Source: Hyperoplus lanceolatus
Taxonomy: Eukaryota > Chordata > Actinopteri > Uranoscopiformes > Ammodytidae
Length of the DNA: 64,000 nucleotides
Direction of reading: 5' to 3'
NCBI GenBank assembly: GCA_026929865.2
Contig: CM049400.1
Location: 20,044,501-20,108,500 of the forward strand
Part shown: one piece after another, positions 1-17,900 of the stretch
How positions within the stretch are numbered: position 1 is the stretch's first letter
How the letters are laid out: every line of letters starts with the position of its first letter
The notes under the pieces: generated by a model
Database searches by the model: none
What the model was told of the DNA's origin: nothing
The model's input: the letters and a program-made list of their open reading frames with translations, nothing else
Position numbers and translations under genes: made by a program

Positions 1-941
1 CATATAACGCATTTAGAGCGACCGGTCTCAGGTGCCTATCTAACAGGCAACATGTAGGATTTTAATGTATTTATTTATTTAAATGTATTTGATGGTATCC
101 AATTTAGGGGAACTAATGTCAAATAACTGGATGAAATGAAGGGGAAACTGTTCGGAAATAATTTCAAAAAACAAAGTGGATACTGTAACTTCATATTATT
201 AAAGAGCTTAATGTTTCCACTGGGTCATAAAGTTGAAAATTAACTCCAAAAAAACAAACAAACAAAAAACTCCCTTTTCCCAGATGGTATTGGTCATCCT
301 AAGAATATAAGTGCGCTTGCAGCATTAAGCCTAGATAGTGAGCCTATTCTCCTATTGCTGTGGTTTTAATTCTTTTTAGAACTTTTTTTAACATTATTTC
401 ACCTTTTCAAAATAAATCATTGTCTTAGAAAATAACACCACCTGACTACAGAAATCACATAGGCCGGTTTGGAACCAGAAAGGAGGAACAAAGAAAGTAC
501 AAAACACAGCTATACATGGGCACAGGACAAGTCATTTGAGAAAGGAAAAATTCACGTTTCGTATTTTTCCCTTTCTCCATTTTTTTTCATTTTACCCAAA
601 TTATCATTTTTGAATGCACTTAATACTCAAATTTTCCTTATAAGGATCAACAAAATCCCCTTTCGTTTTTTTCCTCATTTTCTTCTTTCATTAAAAAAAT
701 GAATGGAAGCAGGTTGTTTCTGCGTGAGTTTGTATCTGCCATTTTGAAAGTTCAGTGGATGTCTCAATTTGTTTTGGAGTAGGGGGAATTCGCAGTCTTT
801 TACTTCAATGTCTTTCTTCATGAAAGCCAGCCCCGTGTAACAGCCGGTTGGTTTTTTATTCCTTCCACAAAAAGCAGCTATTATCATTGTTGTCTCGCAG
901 CCCCCCAACCCCACTTTTTGTTTATTCGTCTCCTTCTTGGT
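1..941 (-). other. nr2f2: nr2f2 3' UTR and downstream flank
   Basis: AT-rich sequence immediately 3' of the stop codon, with no other credible ORF. Minus-strand AATAAA hexamers lie at 926..921 (only 16 nt after the stop), 860..855 and around 79..70. The middle or distal sites are more plausible cleavage signals, giving a 3' UTR of about 0.1 or 0.9 kb. COUP-TF 3' UTRs are usually long, so the transcript may continue past the window edge. The exact end cannot be fixed from sequence. Confidence 0.55.
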
Positions 942-5404
<4,463 letters not shown>

Positions 5405-6240
5405 ATCTATCAGTCAACGTAAAGAAACTTTTTGTCTGCCGTTTTGCTGTCGCTGTGGATATAATGTCTCAAGGAAACGCGGCAAACTGGGCTTAACAGG
5501 CGGACACACAAAATGCCAAATCTAGCCTACGTTGAATCCACTCTGGATCTCCCGAAAACTGTCGAATTATTGCTGTTGGAGACGTTGCGAGGCACGTTTT
5601 TCAAAACTGATGCGATGGCGAGCTGAGTCGCTGCCTTGCGCTTAAAGGCCAAGTCCAGGGGCGCTTACAGTCAGCCATCCAGCACACTCATCAATAGGAA
5701 AGGTTGTCTAAATATTCAAATAATCAACCGAGGTAGCATGGACTAGTCAGTGAACGATGGATCAGGTTGGTGAGACCGAGCCTGCAGCAGCATAAACAAT
5801 TGGGGAGCACACTGAAGCAGCCACTATCAAGTTCCAGCACAAGTCTTGAAGAAAATCACCAACTGAGTAGGAGAAAACAATCGCGTCTTCTTCCTTTTTC
5901 TTCCTATGAGGTAGCGCCAGCAAACGCGCAGGAGAAGCCAATGTCTGGAGAGCCTGAAATATGAAGACAGCTCTTCCCCCCAAAAAGCGAAAGCACTAAA
6001 ACAAAAAACAAAAAAAAACACAGATCACACAACCTACAAACCTCCTCCGCGGACTGGAAAATAATAGGAAAAAGGAGCAGAGAATCAAAGTGATCAAATA
6101 TGTTAAAAAGGCGGAGGTTAGGAAGTGATTTGCGATTGGTAGGAGCCGGGCTGGCAGAATGCTTTCTCTCTGATCAGCTCACTGAGCTCTCTATATAGTG
6201 AACTTTGACACGACTGCTGCAACTTAGCACACGTTACCAT
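5405..6240 (-). other. nr2f2: nr2f2 5' leader with short upstream ORFs
   Basis: Sequence directly upstream of the nr2f2 ATG. No ATG occurs in the last ~270 nt before the start codon. Farther up are short upstream ORFs on the minus strand: 5678..5601 (25 codons), 5691..5671 (6 codons), 5739..5716 (7 codons) and 5793..5743 (16 codons). All end before the main start. The upper limit assumes transcription starts near the TATA/CArG cluster. I see no 5' UTR intron. Confidence 0.5.
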
Positions 6241-6320
6241 GGAGATCGGCTGCCATATAAGGAAGGAGAGTGTGTTTGACTGGTCAGAGCTCAGGGACCT
6301 CCCCCTCAACCTCATTGGCT
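6192..6320 (-). promoter_or_regulatory. nr2f2: candidate nr2f2 core promoter: TATATA, CArG box, CCAAT box
   Basis: On the minus strand, in transcription order: AGCCAATG (CCAAT core at 6318..6314); a perfect CArG box CCTTATATGG at 6262..6253, which could bind SRF or act as a TATA-type element; and TATATA at 6197..6192. CCAAT to CArG/TATA spacing is about 50 bp, typical for vertebrate promoters. A further CCAAT (minus) lies at 6139..6135. The start site is not determined. Confidence 0.45.
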
Positions 6321-9300
6321 AGTCGGCACTTGTGCTACTTGGTACCTTGCCAGAGCCAGAATGGAGGTCGAGAGGGCCGCTTGGTCCTAAAAGGAGACGA
6401 TTTTTGGAAAGAGAATTAATTCCCTCTATTTGCCAACAGTACAGACTATTCTCACATGCACGCCCGGCAAAGCCTTAGCAATGTCCACGAGGAACAAAAC
6501 ACAACAATCTTAAATCAATTGTTTGCTTCATATTGTGTTGCAATGCGTCCGGTAGCCATAGGCCAATGACCAGCTTAAATGTCCAAGGAGATGTTGTCCC
6601 CGACACACAGGTGCACCTTCTGGACATGATCTGTGCTCATTATAATAAAACTGTCCATCCATTATAGGCTACCCTTATCTGAATCCTTTAGGTAGGCTAT
6701 GTTGCCACACAAGACAGACTGCACATTTCAACAAAACACACAAGAAAAAACGAGGCAAAATAAGGCACCGTGACTGAGTGATACTCTGAATTATGATTTG
6801 AAACGTTATTTAGGATAGGCTAGTTGTAATTATAAAACCACATGTGCGGAGTTTTTTGGTTTATGCACATGTACTATAGCCAAACACCTAAAAATGGTAA
6901 CCCACAGGCTGAACAAGACAATAATAATGCCATGTCGTTTGAGTTTCTCCTTCAGGTTCCCTATATTTGTACAGGCTTATACCTATTAGTGCTTCTAATC
7001 GCACCAGGTACCAGTAATCACAGTCCACACCTCTTGTAAAATGTTATGATAGGCTACTGACATCATATGGACACCCCGCTGGAGCCTGCTGAACCCCACC
7101 ATGGCCACAAATATCCCCGACCCCCAAGGTCAGAAGAGGCCAAATCTGGGTCTTGAAAGTCTGAGCTTCGTCCGTATGTGGCCAGAACGTGAAATGACTA
7201 TACAGCTTTAAATGGGTGACTACATTTTTTGTAATGTCACTTGAGGTTAAAAGGCCATGGCCCATCAAATTAATGTTAGGGTGGAAGAAGAGCCACTTCC
7301 AGAGCAACAACACCAGGAGAGCTGTTTGTGGTCATTTGTGTTCATATGTTGCCTTACAATAAAGATAATCTAGAGTTTGTGATGATGACAAACACAGCGA
7401 AGGGATGCCGTGCATGCGTAACGGGGTTTGTGGTTGTTCGGAGTCGCTGCCTATGTGGTTAATCATTTTTAGGTTTGTTGGTAGCCTATTTAAACAGCGG
7501 TAGCCTAAAGACTGGTGTGCTTTATGCCCGCAGGCTATCAAACTTGAACTGAGAAAACTTCACGGAGCCCTACGGATGAACCTAGTCTCTGTGTTTGTCT
7601 ATAGAGGAGCAGCAGCAGCGGCGGCGGCGGCGGCAGCATGCATTGTCCCAGGATGTATTACAGTATATGGCTGCCCCCTAGCGTATGAAGTTTTCGCTTC
7701 AAACAAGATTCAATTTAGAGGAGCGATCCGACACGGAAACTGCTTCAGTCTCGTCTACCGCATCGACCAAACTAACGAGCACCATTTTAAACTGATGACT
7801 GTTTGTTTAAATTCTGTTTTACATGACTTGGACGGCAAAAAGCTTTCACAGTTGCCAAAGTTGGATTTACCTTTTTTTTTTTTTTTTACCACTTCACACA
7901 GTCCCAGCTGTGGTATTTAGACCAATTGTTTTACAAATTAGCCAATTATATTTTGTCTGCATGACCATTTTGTCGGTTGTATTTACAGATCCCGTGAATG
8001 TGGAGGGTCTGTAAATAAAAACACCCCGCAACTTACCGAGGATCCAGCTTCGCTTCACGCGGTAAGTAGCCTTTACATTTTGCACACTTTGTTCGAATAA
8101 ATTGTCAAGAAGCAATGCTTTATTCACCTGCTCGGAATTAAACAATTTCTTGTTAAGCGGCGAGGCTAATTTGTTAAATAAAAGACACGGGCTGCTGCAG
8201 TTGGCTGCAGACATACAGTAACATAGGCTACAATACCGTATTTCTACAGTCCGCATTGAATACGCGACTCTGTCATTTTTGCTCATTATCCAAACGTTAA
8301 TTTATATGATGGTCACGATAAACCCAACCCGTTTGCAAATACCCATTCATAAAGTGATTTGACAGTGATAGCGAGGCAGGAGGAAGCTGTATTCGTGTAG
8401 TAACAGACCTACCAAATGCATATGCAGATTCGTCCGTAGCGGGATGCATCTTCTCTCTTATTTAGAATATATTTAGTCTTCTCTTTTTCGACACAGTGCT
8501 CAGATTGAAACTGGCAAAGCGTCCTCTTCAACAGACGGGTTCAGACACACAAGAAAAAGAAAAAGGAAAAAAACACGAGGTTTATTGAAAGAGTGCAGTG
8601 TCTGACCATGCAAAAACTTTGGAGTGCCGAAGCAAGAAACTGATTCACGTTAGCTGTTGCTCAACGAGAAATTGCAAATATAAGTTGACGAGTCGTCCGA
8701 GTAGAATATCGTTTGACTGCCTCTGGAAATGAGAAGAATTGCGATCCTGAGCGCCTTTTCTCTCCTAGTAATATGACCAAAGCGCGCTTGCACGCCTCTG
8801 CTTTGTGTCGGCTGCTGAGGGGAGAGGGAGGGGATGCAGTCAGAACAAACACCTGTCTTTAAGTGTGGCGAGCATGCTTTGTGAGATTCCTCATATTAGA
8901 AATTGTGGAGATGGAAAGTAATAATACCTCAAATAAGACTTATATTGAATACTGCCAAAGTTAAAATTGTATTGGAGAATGAACACCCACAATGTTTTAC
9001 TGGAGCACAAGAAAACAGCAATAATTATTGCTATGTTTAATTATTATTAATTAGTTTTAACTTAAGTCTTATAACCAGGCCTAAAGGCGGCACATATGCG
9101 TGCATATGCCTATTATACCCAAATAATAATATAAGAGACGGATAAAAACGATATCTCTGCACTCTGTTATGCATAATGAAAACGAGAAATGGGCTTTATA
9201 TGACATTATAATTAGCCTTAGTTAACCTCGCGTAAATCTACACTGGGTTTAGAAATTGAGCATCTTTCACGCATAACATTTTTCACAGCAACACAACCGA

Positions 9301-10771
9301 TTTGCCCCCAACCCCCACCCCAAAATAAAGAAATAAAATAAGTCGTGCTGCAGTTTTTATTTCTTAGGTTTAAAAGTTTCCTCGGTGTGATTAGCAGTAG
9401 TTCTCTATTTGGCTAGAGGATAAAGGCTATATGCTCAGCAAGCCTGCATGCACACAACAATAGCATTGCCCAACGGGACCAGTATCGATTAAGACGAGAC
9501 AGAGGATGTCGCCTGCACTAAATATTTACTGATCACACACAAATAGCTGGATCTTTAACGATTTCCCATGCTCCGGCTGGGAGAAAGGACTAAATCCCTT
9601 TATTATTGTTAGTAAAACAAAGCACACGCTCTGGAACACAGGAGTGGAGATGTGCTGATTGGGATAAGTGCAGTTAAATGAATCGATAGTGAGAAGGTAA
9701 TAGTTGAGATTTACGGGCGTGAAAAGAAAAAAAAGGCGTTCACTCATGTATCAGGTTAAAGTGACACGTGCAGTGCGACTAGCAATTCTTCTTAAATGCC
9801 AACATGCGCGCGCTGGTCAAACGAGGGCAAAGTCAACACGTTGTGAAAGTGCACAACTTTGAGCGTGAAAGGGTTAAACGCGCACATCAGTCTGACCTTA
9901 AAAAACAGCAACATAAAAAAAGATTTGAGATAGATCATCTAAAAATAATAAAAAATAAAAATAATAGACGGCGACGGCAGCATAAAAAAAGAAGGGAAAA
10001 AAACTCTCACACAAGTCAAAACTGGAATAAAAGTTGACTTAAATCTCATCTCTGCCTTCACTGAGTCCTTCATGCTGATAGAGGTACGCTGACCCGGAGG
10101 TATGAGTTCCTGGCCTGATTAACCCTTCTAGACCCGCGCAGAAGCAAATGTTAAACAGGCTAATCAACTTCAAGAGTCTGATTGAATTAGATGAGTCACT
10201 GTGGTATCAGTATAGAAACTTAATAGCCCCACTCAAAGAAAATAAAAAAATACCACGAAGAAAAATGTTGGTCATTTTTGACTATAGAGACTTAATTTTA
10301 AATGACCAAAACCTAATAAAAACAGATGAATAAGATTCCAGATAACAGAACACCTGTTAACAGCAACATGTTTCATCTGTAAAAAATTGATTATTCCAGC
10401 ATATTTTGTGCACGTCATCACATTTTTTATCTGCTGCATTGCATAATATCATCAGTAGCCTTCAGTAAAGTGTTTAACCCATTGCCTCTGTATAGCACGG
10501 CTTCACTGTGCTGTTGTGATCTTGATATGCAAAGTTAAGAAAGAGACCGAAAAAAAGAGACCAATAAGTCAATTAATCTCTTGCACATTTGGCATCATTT
10601 AACTAAATAATAGTTGCTGAAAAAAAATAATTACATTTTCAAGAATTGATTTTGGACTAAAGTAGCAAAATAATCACTGGAATAATAGAAGCAACATCTT
10701 TACATGTGTATATACAATATTTTACTATTTCGATTTTTATAAAATAAAATATAAAGTATGGGGGCATACAA
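6321..10771. other. upstream noncoding region of nr2f2
   Basis: No gene is supported. Contents: a GCA/GCG triplet run (7609..7636), an AGGTCA/AGGCCA pair spaced by four (7127..7142), two strong GT donors in opposite orientation near 8036 and 8062, and otherwise unique AT-rich sequence. The polyalanine and Lys/Arg-rich open frames here come from the triplet run and from A-rich DNA. Proximal regulatory elements of nr2f2 or a divergent noncoding RNA are plausible but unproven. Confidence 0.6.
7609..7636. repeat. (GCA/GCG)n triplet repeat
   Basis: About nine GCN triplets, four GCA followed by GCG units and a final GCA, about 2.2 kb upstream of the nr2f2 ATG. It can be read as polyalanine, but no flanking coding evidence exists. 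Confidence 0.85.
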
Positions 10772-10888
10772 ATCAAATCAAATCAGTTTTATTTGTATAG
10801 CCCAAAATCACAAATACATTTGTCTCAGTGGGCTTTACATTTCATACAATATGATACGAATATGAATATGACACCCTGCCCTTACATC
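10772..10888 (-). mobile_element. LINE/SINE 3'-tail fragment with TGATT-type tail
   Basis: On the minus strand the fragment ends in repeats of TGATT. The plus strand reads CAAATCAAATCAAATCAG followed by TTTTATTTGTATAGCC and CTCAGTGGGCTTTACA. This resembles a dispersed fish retroposon 3' end that I recall but cannot name with certainty. 5'-truncated, no coding capacity. Confidence 0.6.
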
Positions 10889-11109
10889 ATACAATGATCA
10901 TCTTAAATATGATAATGTAGATTTTCTTTTTACATAAAGCTTTCATCCCTTGTAATGCTGCATCATTTTTATAGAATGACATTTGTTTTGATTTGACTCA
11001 CTTCTCATTTCTTCATGGTTTGTCATTTGAATTATGTATCTGTCTTTATGGCTCCTTAATAATGCGAAATTACAAGAAAATTGCATTTCATTATTATAAT
11101 TAATACTCC

Positions 11110-11265
<156 letters not shown>

Positions 11266-11754
11266 GCATGCATATGTGAGGTATGTAGAGACTTGTATAA
11301 ATGTCAGAGAAAGGTTTGTGAAATCACATTTTTGTGAAAGTGCACATATAGTATAGGTATGCTTACGCAATACCAGACATACATTTCTTAGTTCGGACCA
11401 TTCTTATAAAGAGTTCATTCAGTGGTGTAGATTAATTCTCTCTGTCTGTGTGCCCCAAGGGCCGCTATCTAAAATGGCAACAGATCTCAGATAGCTCACT
11501 GTGTTCAATTTGCCAATGATAGATTATAGAGCCAATTTAAACAGATAGGGATCAATTTGTCTCAATGATCACTCTGTAGGCTGACTGCCAGTGTCCTCTT
11601 AACACATTTGTAAATGCTGCTTGTTTGAATTGTGGCTGTAGGGTTTAAAGTGATCAAAACTGTAATATGGAGCGATGCTATGATAAATGATGAATTATGT
11701 GTTGTTTTGGCTGCTAGATACTCTATGGACATGGAGCATGCAGAGTGTTAACGT

Positions 11755-11920
11755 GAGGCAGCAGCATTGCAGGAGTGATGACTAGAAGGTCAGGGGTTTA
11801 ACTCCAAGGACTGGCTGGGAAAGTCTGGGTAGGTCAGTTGCTCTCTAACCCTCAGGAACCACTGCTGAAGTACCCTTCAGCAAAGCAGCTTAAACCCTGC
11901 CTTTCCCAGTGGAGCCACAC
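11755..11920 (+). mobile_element. degraded tRNA-derived SINE fragment (probable)
   Basis: GCAGCATTGCAGGAGTGATG with a B-box-like GGGTTTAACTCC, then a segment like the SINE stretch (contributes ...)CCCTTCAGCAAAGCAGCTTAA, which parallels CCTTGAGCAAGACACTTAA in the better-preserved SINE at 34841. Diverged; boundaries approximate. Confidence 0.4.
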
Positions 11921-14900
11921 AGCGACCAGCAGGACAAGACTGTGGTTGTACTGGGCACTTGTAAGATGTGTCTCTTTGAGTGTGACCTACCCACCCTTTT
12001 CTCTTTAAAGAGGGAGAGTGGGCAGTCCGCTTTCCTCACACTTTTTTTTCTCTCCTCTCTTTCGTGTACTCAGACAGTGAAAAAGTTTGGGAGAAGACAC
12101 AAGAGAAGGCCGTGGCAGCATTCAGTCCCTGAACCAGACATGGTTCATATGGCCCCAAAGGCAACAGACAGTGTATTGAATTACTGTAACACAAGGTGTA
12201 ATGTGGTAGCAGTGTGTATGTAGGAGGAACGGATGTAGAAGAGGCCCACTTCAGCTTTGTATTACAGCTATTTAATGTTGACGTCTACAGTTTATTACTC
12301 AAATTACAGCAATAAGCCTTTATTATTGCAACTATGCTTACTATAGTGTTATCCTTAGATTTACAAATATTGTCATGTGTTCATGTATGTTACCAGGATG
12401 AGGTGAAACCACTTCAAACCTGCCTGAATCCAGTCATGAATGTATGATGGTAAAGCAAAGTTCTCTTTCTTCTTGATGGTGATGCTTGACAAGATTTCCA
12501 TGTGACATGCACTATTATGGAATGACCAATAAAGTATTGTTGTTTGAAGTGTTACTAGTCAAATGAGCCATCCTATGTGCAGTTGCAATATGCAGTGTTA
12601 CACCTGCCACATCTGTGGCCAATAAAGTTTAAACAGACTGTCCTTATATAGAACCTAATGTTGTACACTTGCAGTTCAAGAATAGATTTATCCAGTTTTA
12701 CCATGATAGTTGCTGTAATGGTCGAATAAAAAATATTTTTTTTCACATCAGCTATTGTTTCAACTGCATGACACCAGCTGTCAAAATCGATAATGATAGT
12801 TTGGAAATGGTAAGTTTGTGGCTCCCCATTTGTTGAATTATTCTTTATAGATTTAGCAATTCAACGTTGGTACTGCACGTCTTATGATAGATATGTCTTT
12901 ATCTAACAACTCATTGAAAATAACACTCCACTTTGTAGAATGGTTGCATCTTTCTGTGGTACAAATATGCACAATTTGAAAAAGTATTAAAAGAGCACAG
13001 CACTCACGTTTCCTGAAACTAAAAAGCATAACTGGAGCTAACACTAAAATGAACAACAGTGACATATTACATCAGGCACCCTTTTTTGCACGCTTAAGAC
13101 TGCAGGCTGAGGAATCAATCAAGCTTAAATGTTTTTACATAAAAATGCATTTTTCTGTGAAAGTACAGCAGACATAAATTTTACTACTATGAACCAAACC
13201 CCCCCATCCATGAATACCGACCATGTTAACATCTCTACTTCCACAGGTACAGATTCAACAATTGTGAATGGAACCTATTGTATGATAGAAAATATTAACT
13301 TTGCAGTTTTTCAATCACACAAATCCACATGTGATCAATGGTCCTTGTGAATTGATGGAGGTAATAAAAAGCAAATGGAATGTAAATGGGATGTGGCTAA
13401 ACCCTCACAGCAGCGATGACTCAATAGGGAAAAGAGAAGATGTTCCTGTTGGGAAGATGACCCTCGAGGTGAAATGAAATAACTTATTCACAGGATCTAA
13501 GTCACTTTATCATCATATGATGATACAAAGAAGCTGCTTCTTCATTTCACCACTTGACAGTCAATTTTTCCTTGCATGATGTCTTCAGAGTCAAATTTGA
13601 GACTTGCTTCAGTGACAATACATTGTGAGGGGATCTGTGAAAAATTTGAGTGCTCAGTTCAGCAGAGCATTCGTTTAGCATGTGTTACTGTGTTTAGTAT
13701 TTATTTTAAGCTAAGTACCATTGCTTACTCCATAGTGTATACTCACCAAAACTTTTCTAACAGTTCTTACATCATGCAAACCACACTTAATTAACACTAA
13801 ACTATTTGAGGAAGGCAACCAACTAGATTTAAATGTCTTCACATTCTAAAAAAGGTGAGAAAACCATCAAGGGATCTGTTCCTACATGTTGTAATGATTT
13901 AATATGGAGAATTATGCTTGTCACCACCATATTACAGGTGCAAATTGAAAAAGAAAACATGTATTAATATTAAATAATGTTAAAGGTGCTATGGCATTAA
14001 GAATTTGCACAATGGCATACAGTATATTAATTATGCCTAGACAATGTGGCACATTTAAATTAATTCATTTAACGATTTGAATCCATTGTTCAACAGGGGG
14101 TGCACAACCTAAAACGAAGCAAGCAAGGCAATGCTAAAAGGCAGGGTTATTCGAAATGTTTGTACTAAAATAAATGCTTTTAACGGGTGTACAGTTGGCA
14201 CAGGAGCATGATTGTGGTCTTGGGCAAACCTGTCAAAAAGAGAAGGGCAACAGAGATCTTCTGTCGTTTGGTTGAGAAGCTTGAGAAGCCTCAGAAGGTA
14301 AAACACAAACCTTATTTTCGTGCCCATTGAATGTTTATATGGGAAAAAAAGTTTGGGGCAGTGTAGTGGTATTGGGCTACTTAGTTAGCAAATGCACTAC
14401 ATTTCAGTCTTTAAATTCAATGTAACATTCCTCACCTTGTCTAAAAGTTTCATCTTTTATGATTTCAATAATGGAAATAAACTATGTTCTTTGGAGGGGG
14501 GGGGTACCCAATGAAGGAAGCACGTGAAAAGATGACGCAAATCTAATAGTTTGTTCACTAAGTGTAATTTATATGTGGGATAGGCCACAGTTTACCATAG
14601 TATCATCGGTTGAAATTGGAAAATATACAGTTAGAATGTTAAAACAAAATTCCCATTTTGATCTTAAACATAAGGTTTTAATCCTTTTTTATACAACACG
14701 TTCATTTATTCTATTTTTTAGATATGAACTAGGACTAAGTGTGGTTGTTTGTTTGTATTCAATTTAGAAAGGAACTGATGAACACCCCAAAAGACACAGT
14801 TGCATCATGCATAACCCCTAGCATGTGAACTTTGGTACACGCTGTATGTACTAACTAACTTGTTCAGTCCCTACAATACAACCAATGCTATTTTGTTGCT

Positions 14901-17900
14901 TAAATCATCTGCGGCCTGATCATTTTCACTTCTTAACCATTAACTATAATGCTTAAGGTAATAACCTTTTAACACAGCATTTTCAGGGGAAGATTTATAG
15001 CATTTCAGATCATTAGAACGCTCTAAAGTGTTTAACAAATACTAACTTCTGGCTCCTTTTTTATCCAGGTTTTCCTCTAACACTGGTAAAGCTTAACCTA
15101 ATAAAAAAAGGGTGTGACTGATCCCTTCCAGTAAACATACAGCAGTGGACTAATCTGTACAGTCAGGTTGTATAACTGGCATGGCAGTGAGCCCACAATG
15201 CAAGGATTAGGTTGTACAGAAACATTGTGTACACTGGCTCAAAAAGCAGGTTTGGATCACAAATTAAAGAAAATATTACCATTAAAAAGCTAAACCAAAG
15301 CATTGATACTTTATATCTACTTAAATTGTATTTTGTACCCCAATAAAATAAATAATAAAGTAAATAAGTATGTTTAGTATATACAGTAAAAGTATACTGA
15401 TCATGGATAGTGATCGTGAATAGTAGCAGGTGATACTGTAGCATTGGTGCAACATAGATGGCAAAAGGAAATTTCATAAATAAATGTTGATAAAACTAAT
15501 TTCTGTGTCTGGGCTCCTGTTATTTATGTGGACTTTTGAGTTCCTCATCCAATCTGAAAACTAGCGATTGTCTGATTCTTGTCACCTTCTTCAGCATTAT
15601 ATAAATACGTTTACACTTCTGAACTTCTCTGCCCAAAATGCAATTGTAGTGTAATAGTGTAATGTAGTGTAGTGTAACAAGGTAACACCAAATGTTGTTT
15701 ATACACCATATTGGTTGCAGCGCAAGGTATAATACCATAAACTATAAAGGCTGGCTGCCCATAATAATATGGGTTCACATAACTAGGCTTCATCAAGCTA
15801 ATTGCCTGTTTGTGAGAGGGAGCAAACTTTTCTACCAGCACTCTATTATGGAGGCTCTTTCTTAATCATAAATAGAGCCCTTGTATCCCAGAGGGACTTG
15901 CTATTCTAATTTGCAATTGAACTAAAGGCCAAACCTATCAATCTTTCACAGAAACTTTATTTCCTTCCCTTCTCTCTTGTAATTGTGGTGACATAACCAT
16001 AAACAACAGAGAAAAGGCTACTGTGACTGATCTGTGGAAATGACAGCATTAACACATGAGCTGCACATAAGCACTCCCATCCACCATGCACATGTGCGAG
16101 AGCACACACACGGAAACACACATCAAGGTGCAATGAACATTAAGGCCCTATGTGGAGTGACATGGGCCTGAAATTAAAATAGACACAGTGTTATTGAGAC
16201 TTCTTCCTGGCACATTATGAAGCTTAATACAGTTTAATGGTCTTTCTAACAATTTTGCAGAGACTCCAATATAAAAACAGTTTTGGAGGGAAATGTGTAG
16301 ACTGAAAAGTATTAATTAATGGCATTCTTGAAGACATGTGGTATTTAATAATGCTTTATAAATCTGGTATTAGCCATTAAAAGACAAGTTGTGAACAAGT
16401 GTAAATCACCCAATATGTAATCTGATAATACTGTTAATAAATTGATTTTGTTCCAAATCCTTTGCAAACACTTTCTAAAAGGTAATGGCATCTTAATGTG
16501 TCTTGGACGTGACTTTCTGATCGGTTAAAAGCTCACTGAAGTGACTCAGTGTCCCGCTGGAGGCGTTTATCCTCATCAGTCAGTAAGGAATTTTAACAAG
16601 CTGGCAACCCAAACATGGTTTTCATTATGCCTTAAAACTGATCTATAAAGCAATAATAAAATATTTATCATTATAACTTATATACACTTTAGAAAAGCTG
16701 CCTTTTCAGAAAGTGGTAAACGCAAAAGCATTGCACAGTTTGCAAGACGACTAGAGAAACATGTTGATAGCTTCAACATCTTCGACAAAGCAATGCAAAG
16801 GTCCCCTGCTTTCAGCGTGCAAAGCCTTCAGAGACATTCCTGCCTGCAGTGGCGGTGCAGTGTCACCACCGCTGCACCTTGCCTCTGTGATGCCTTTAAT
16901 GATGAGTCTTTTCATTAATGAGTTAATACAAAAACTCTCAATGTCATCAGCAAAGATAAGAGGGAAGAAAGCGGTGCATTGTACACATAATGACAGGCTC
17001 CCTGCCTGCCCCTGAGATGTCACGGGTCAGCCATGTTAAGAATGTGTGTGCCCAATCATCCACAGATCTTTATCTGGTGGGCCTGCAGCTAACCATGACA
17101 TGAGCCCGATCAGGGGTGCTGATGAATGGACAAAGGGGCCCTTGAACTGTTGAAGCTGCAGATTCTCTACTAAATCATGATGACATTAGTAATCAATATA
17201 TCAATTACTGAACAAGATATTTAACATGTTCATCAAAGCAATCATCTTAACAAACTGTATACTACTGTACATTTCAAAGATTTGTGAAGTTTTGTGTAAA
17301 TCATCAAATTACACTGACACTGCTGTGCATTGCTGAATTACAACTTTTAGACTGATGTTGTTATTTGTATCATGCTCAAAATGACAAATTGGAACACATA
17401 ACCATAAAAAGTTATTTTCCAAAACATATCAATCTAACATTTGAAATTCTGAATTTGTGTAATGAGACCTAGCTGAACAAAGATCACTGGTCACATTCAT
17501 TGGTGTACTAAAAAACAATGACCATTTGTGATTAAAGTGATGTTGTGATACAGTCTGAATTTATTTAAGCTTTTTTTAACAGAACCCCTGTATGAATGGT
17601 GGACAAAGGGACAAATTAGGATGACTCAGACGGCGTTGGATGGCACAATAGGGTGGAGTACAAAAGGTTGAAGAGATAAATTCCAGCCGTCACTGACATC
17701 ATAAAACCTGACAAATTGGAATAACAGACTGTGTAATCCACACCACTGTCATTCTCAGTTCTTCAAACTCTCTCTCTGACACAGTTATAGTCTCAGATTC
17801 AAGTCTGCAGCCAGTTATAGACAAAAAGCCCCATCCGGTCCGGTGGCATTTGTCTTGTTCTACATTATCTGAAATCAAACGCTCTATTCCACTCCCACCG

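Noticed and set aside
7576-7920. 114-codon frame with polyalanine
   Set aside because: Created by the GCN repeat; no conserved domain, and ends in a T-rich run coding for Phe.
7894-8286. 130-codon minus-strand frame upstream of nr2f2
   Set aside because: No recognisable domain or repeat; a good donor on the same strand falls inside it, so it would not be read as one exon if that site is used.
9804-10037. 77-codon Lys/Arg-rich frame
   Set aside because: A-rich DNA read as lysine; no initiation context or homology.
16751-17023. overlapping frames on both strands (84 and 90 codons)
   Set aside because: Mutual shadows in unique DNA, with no recognisable protein in either.
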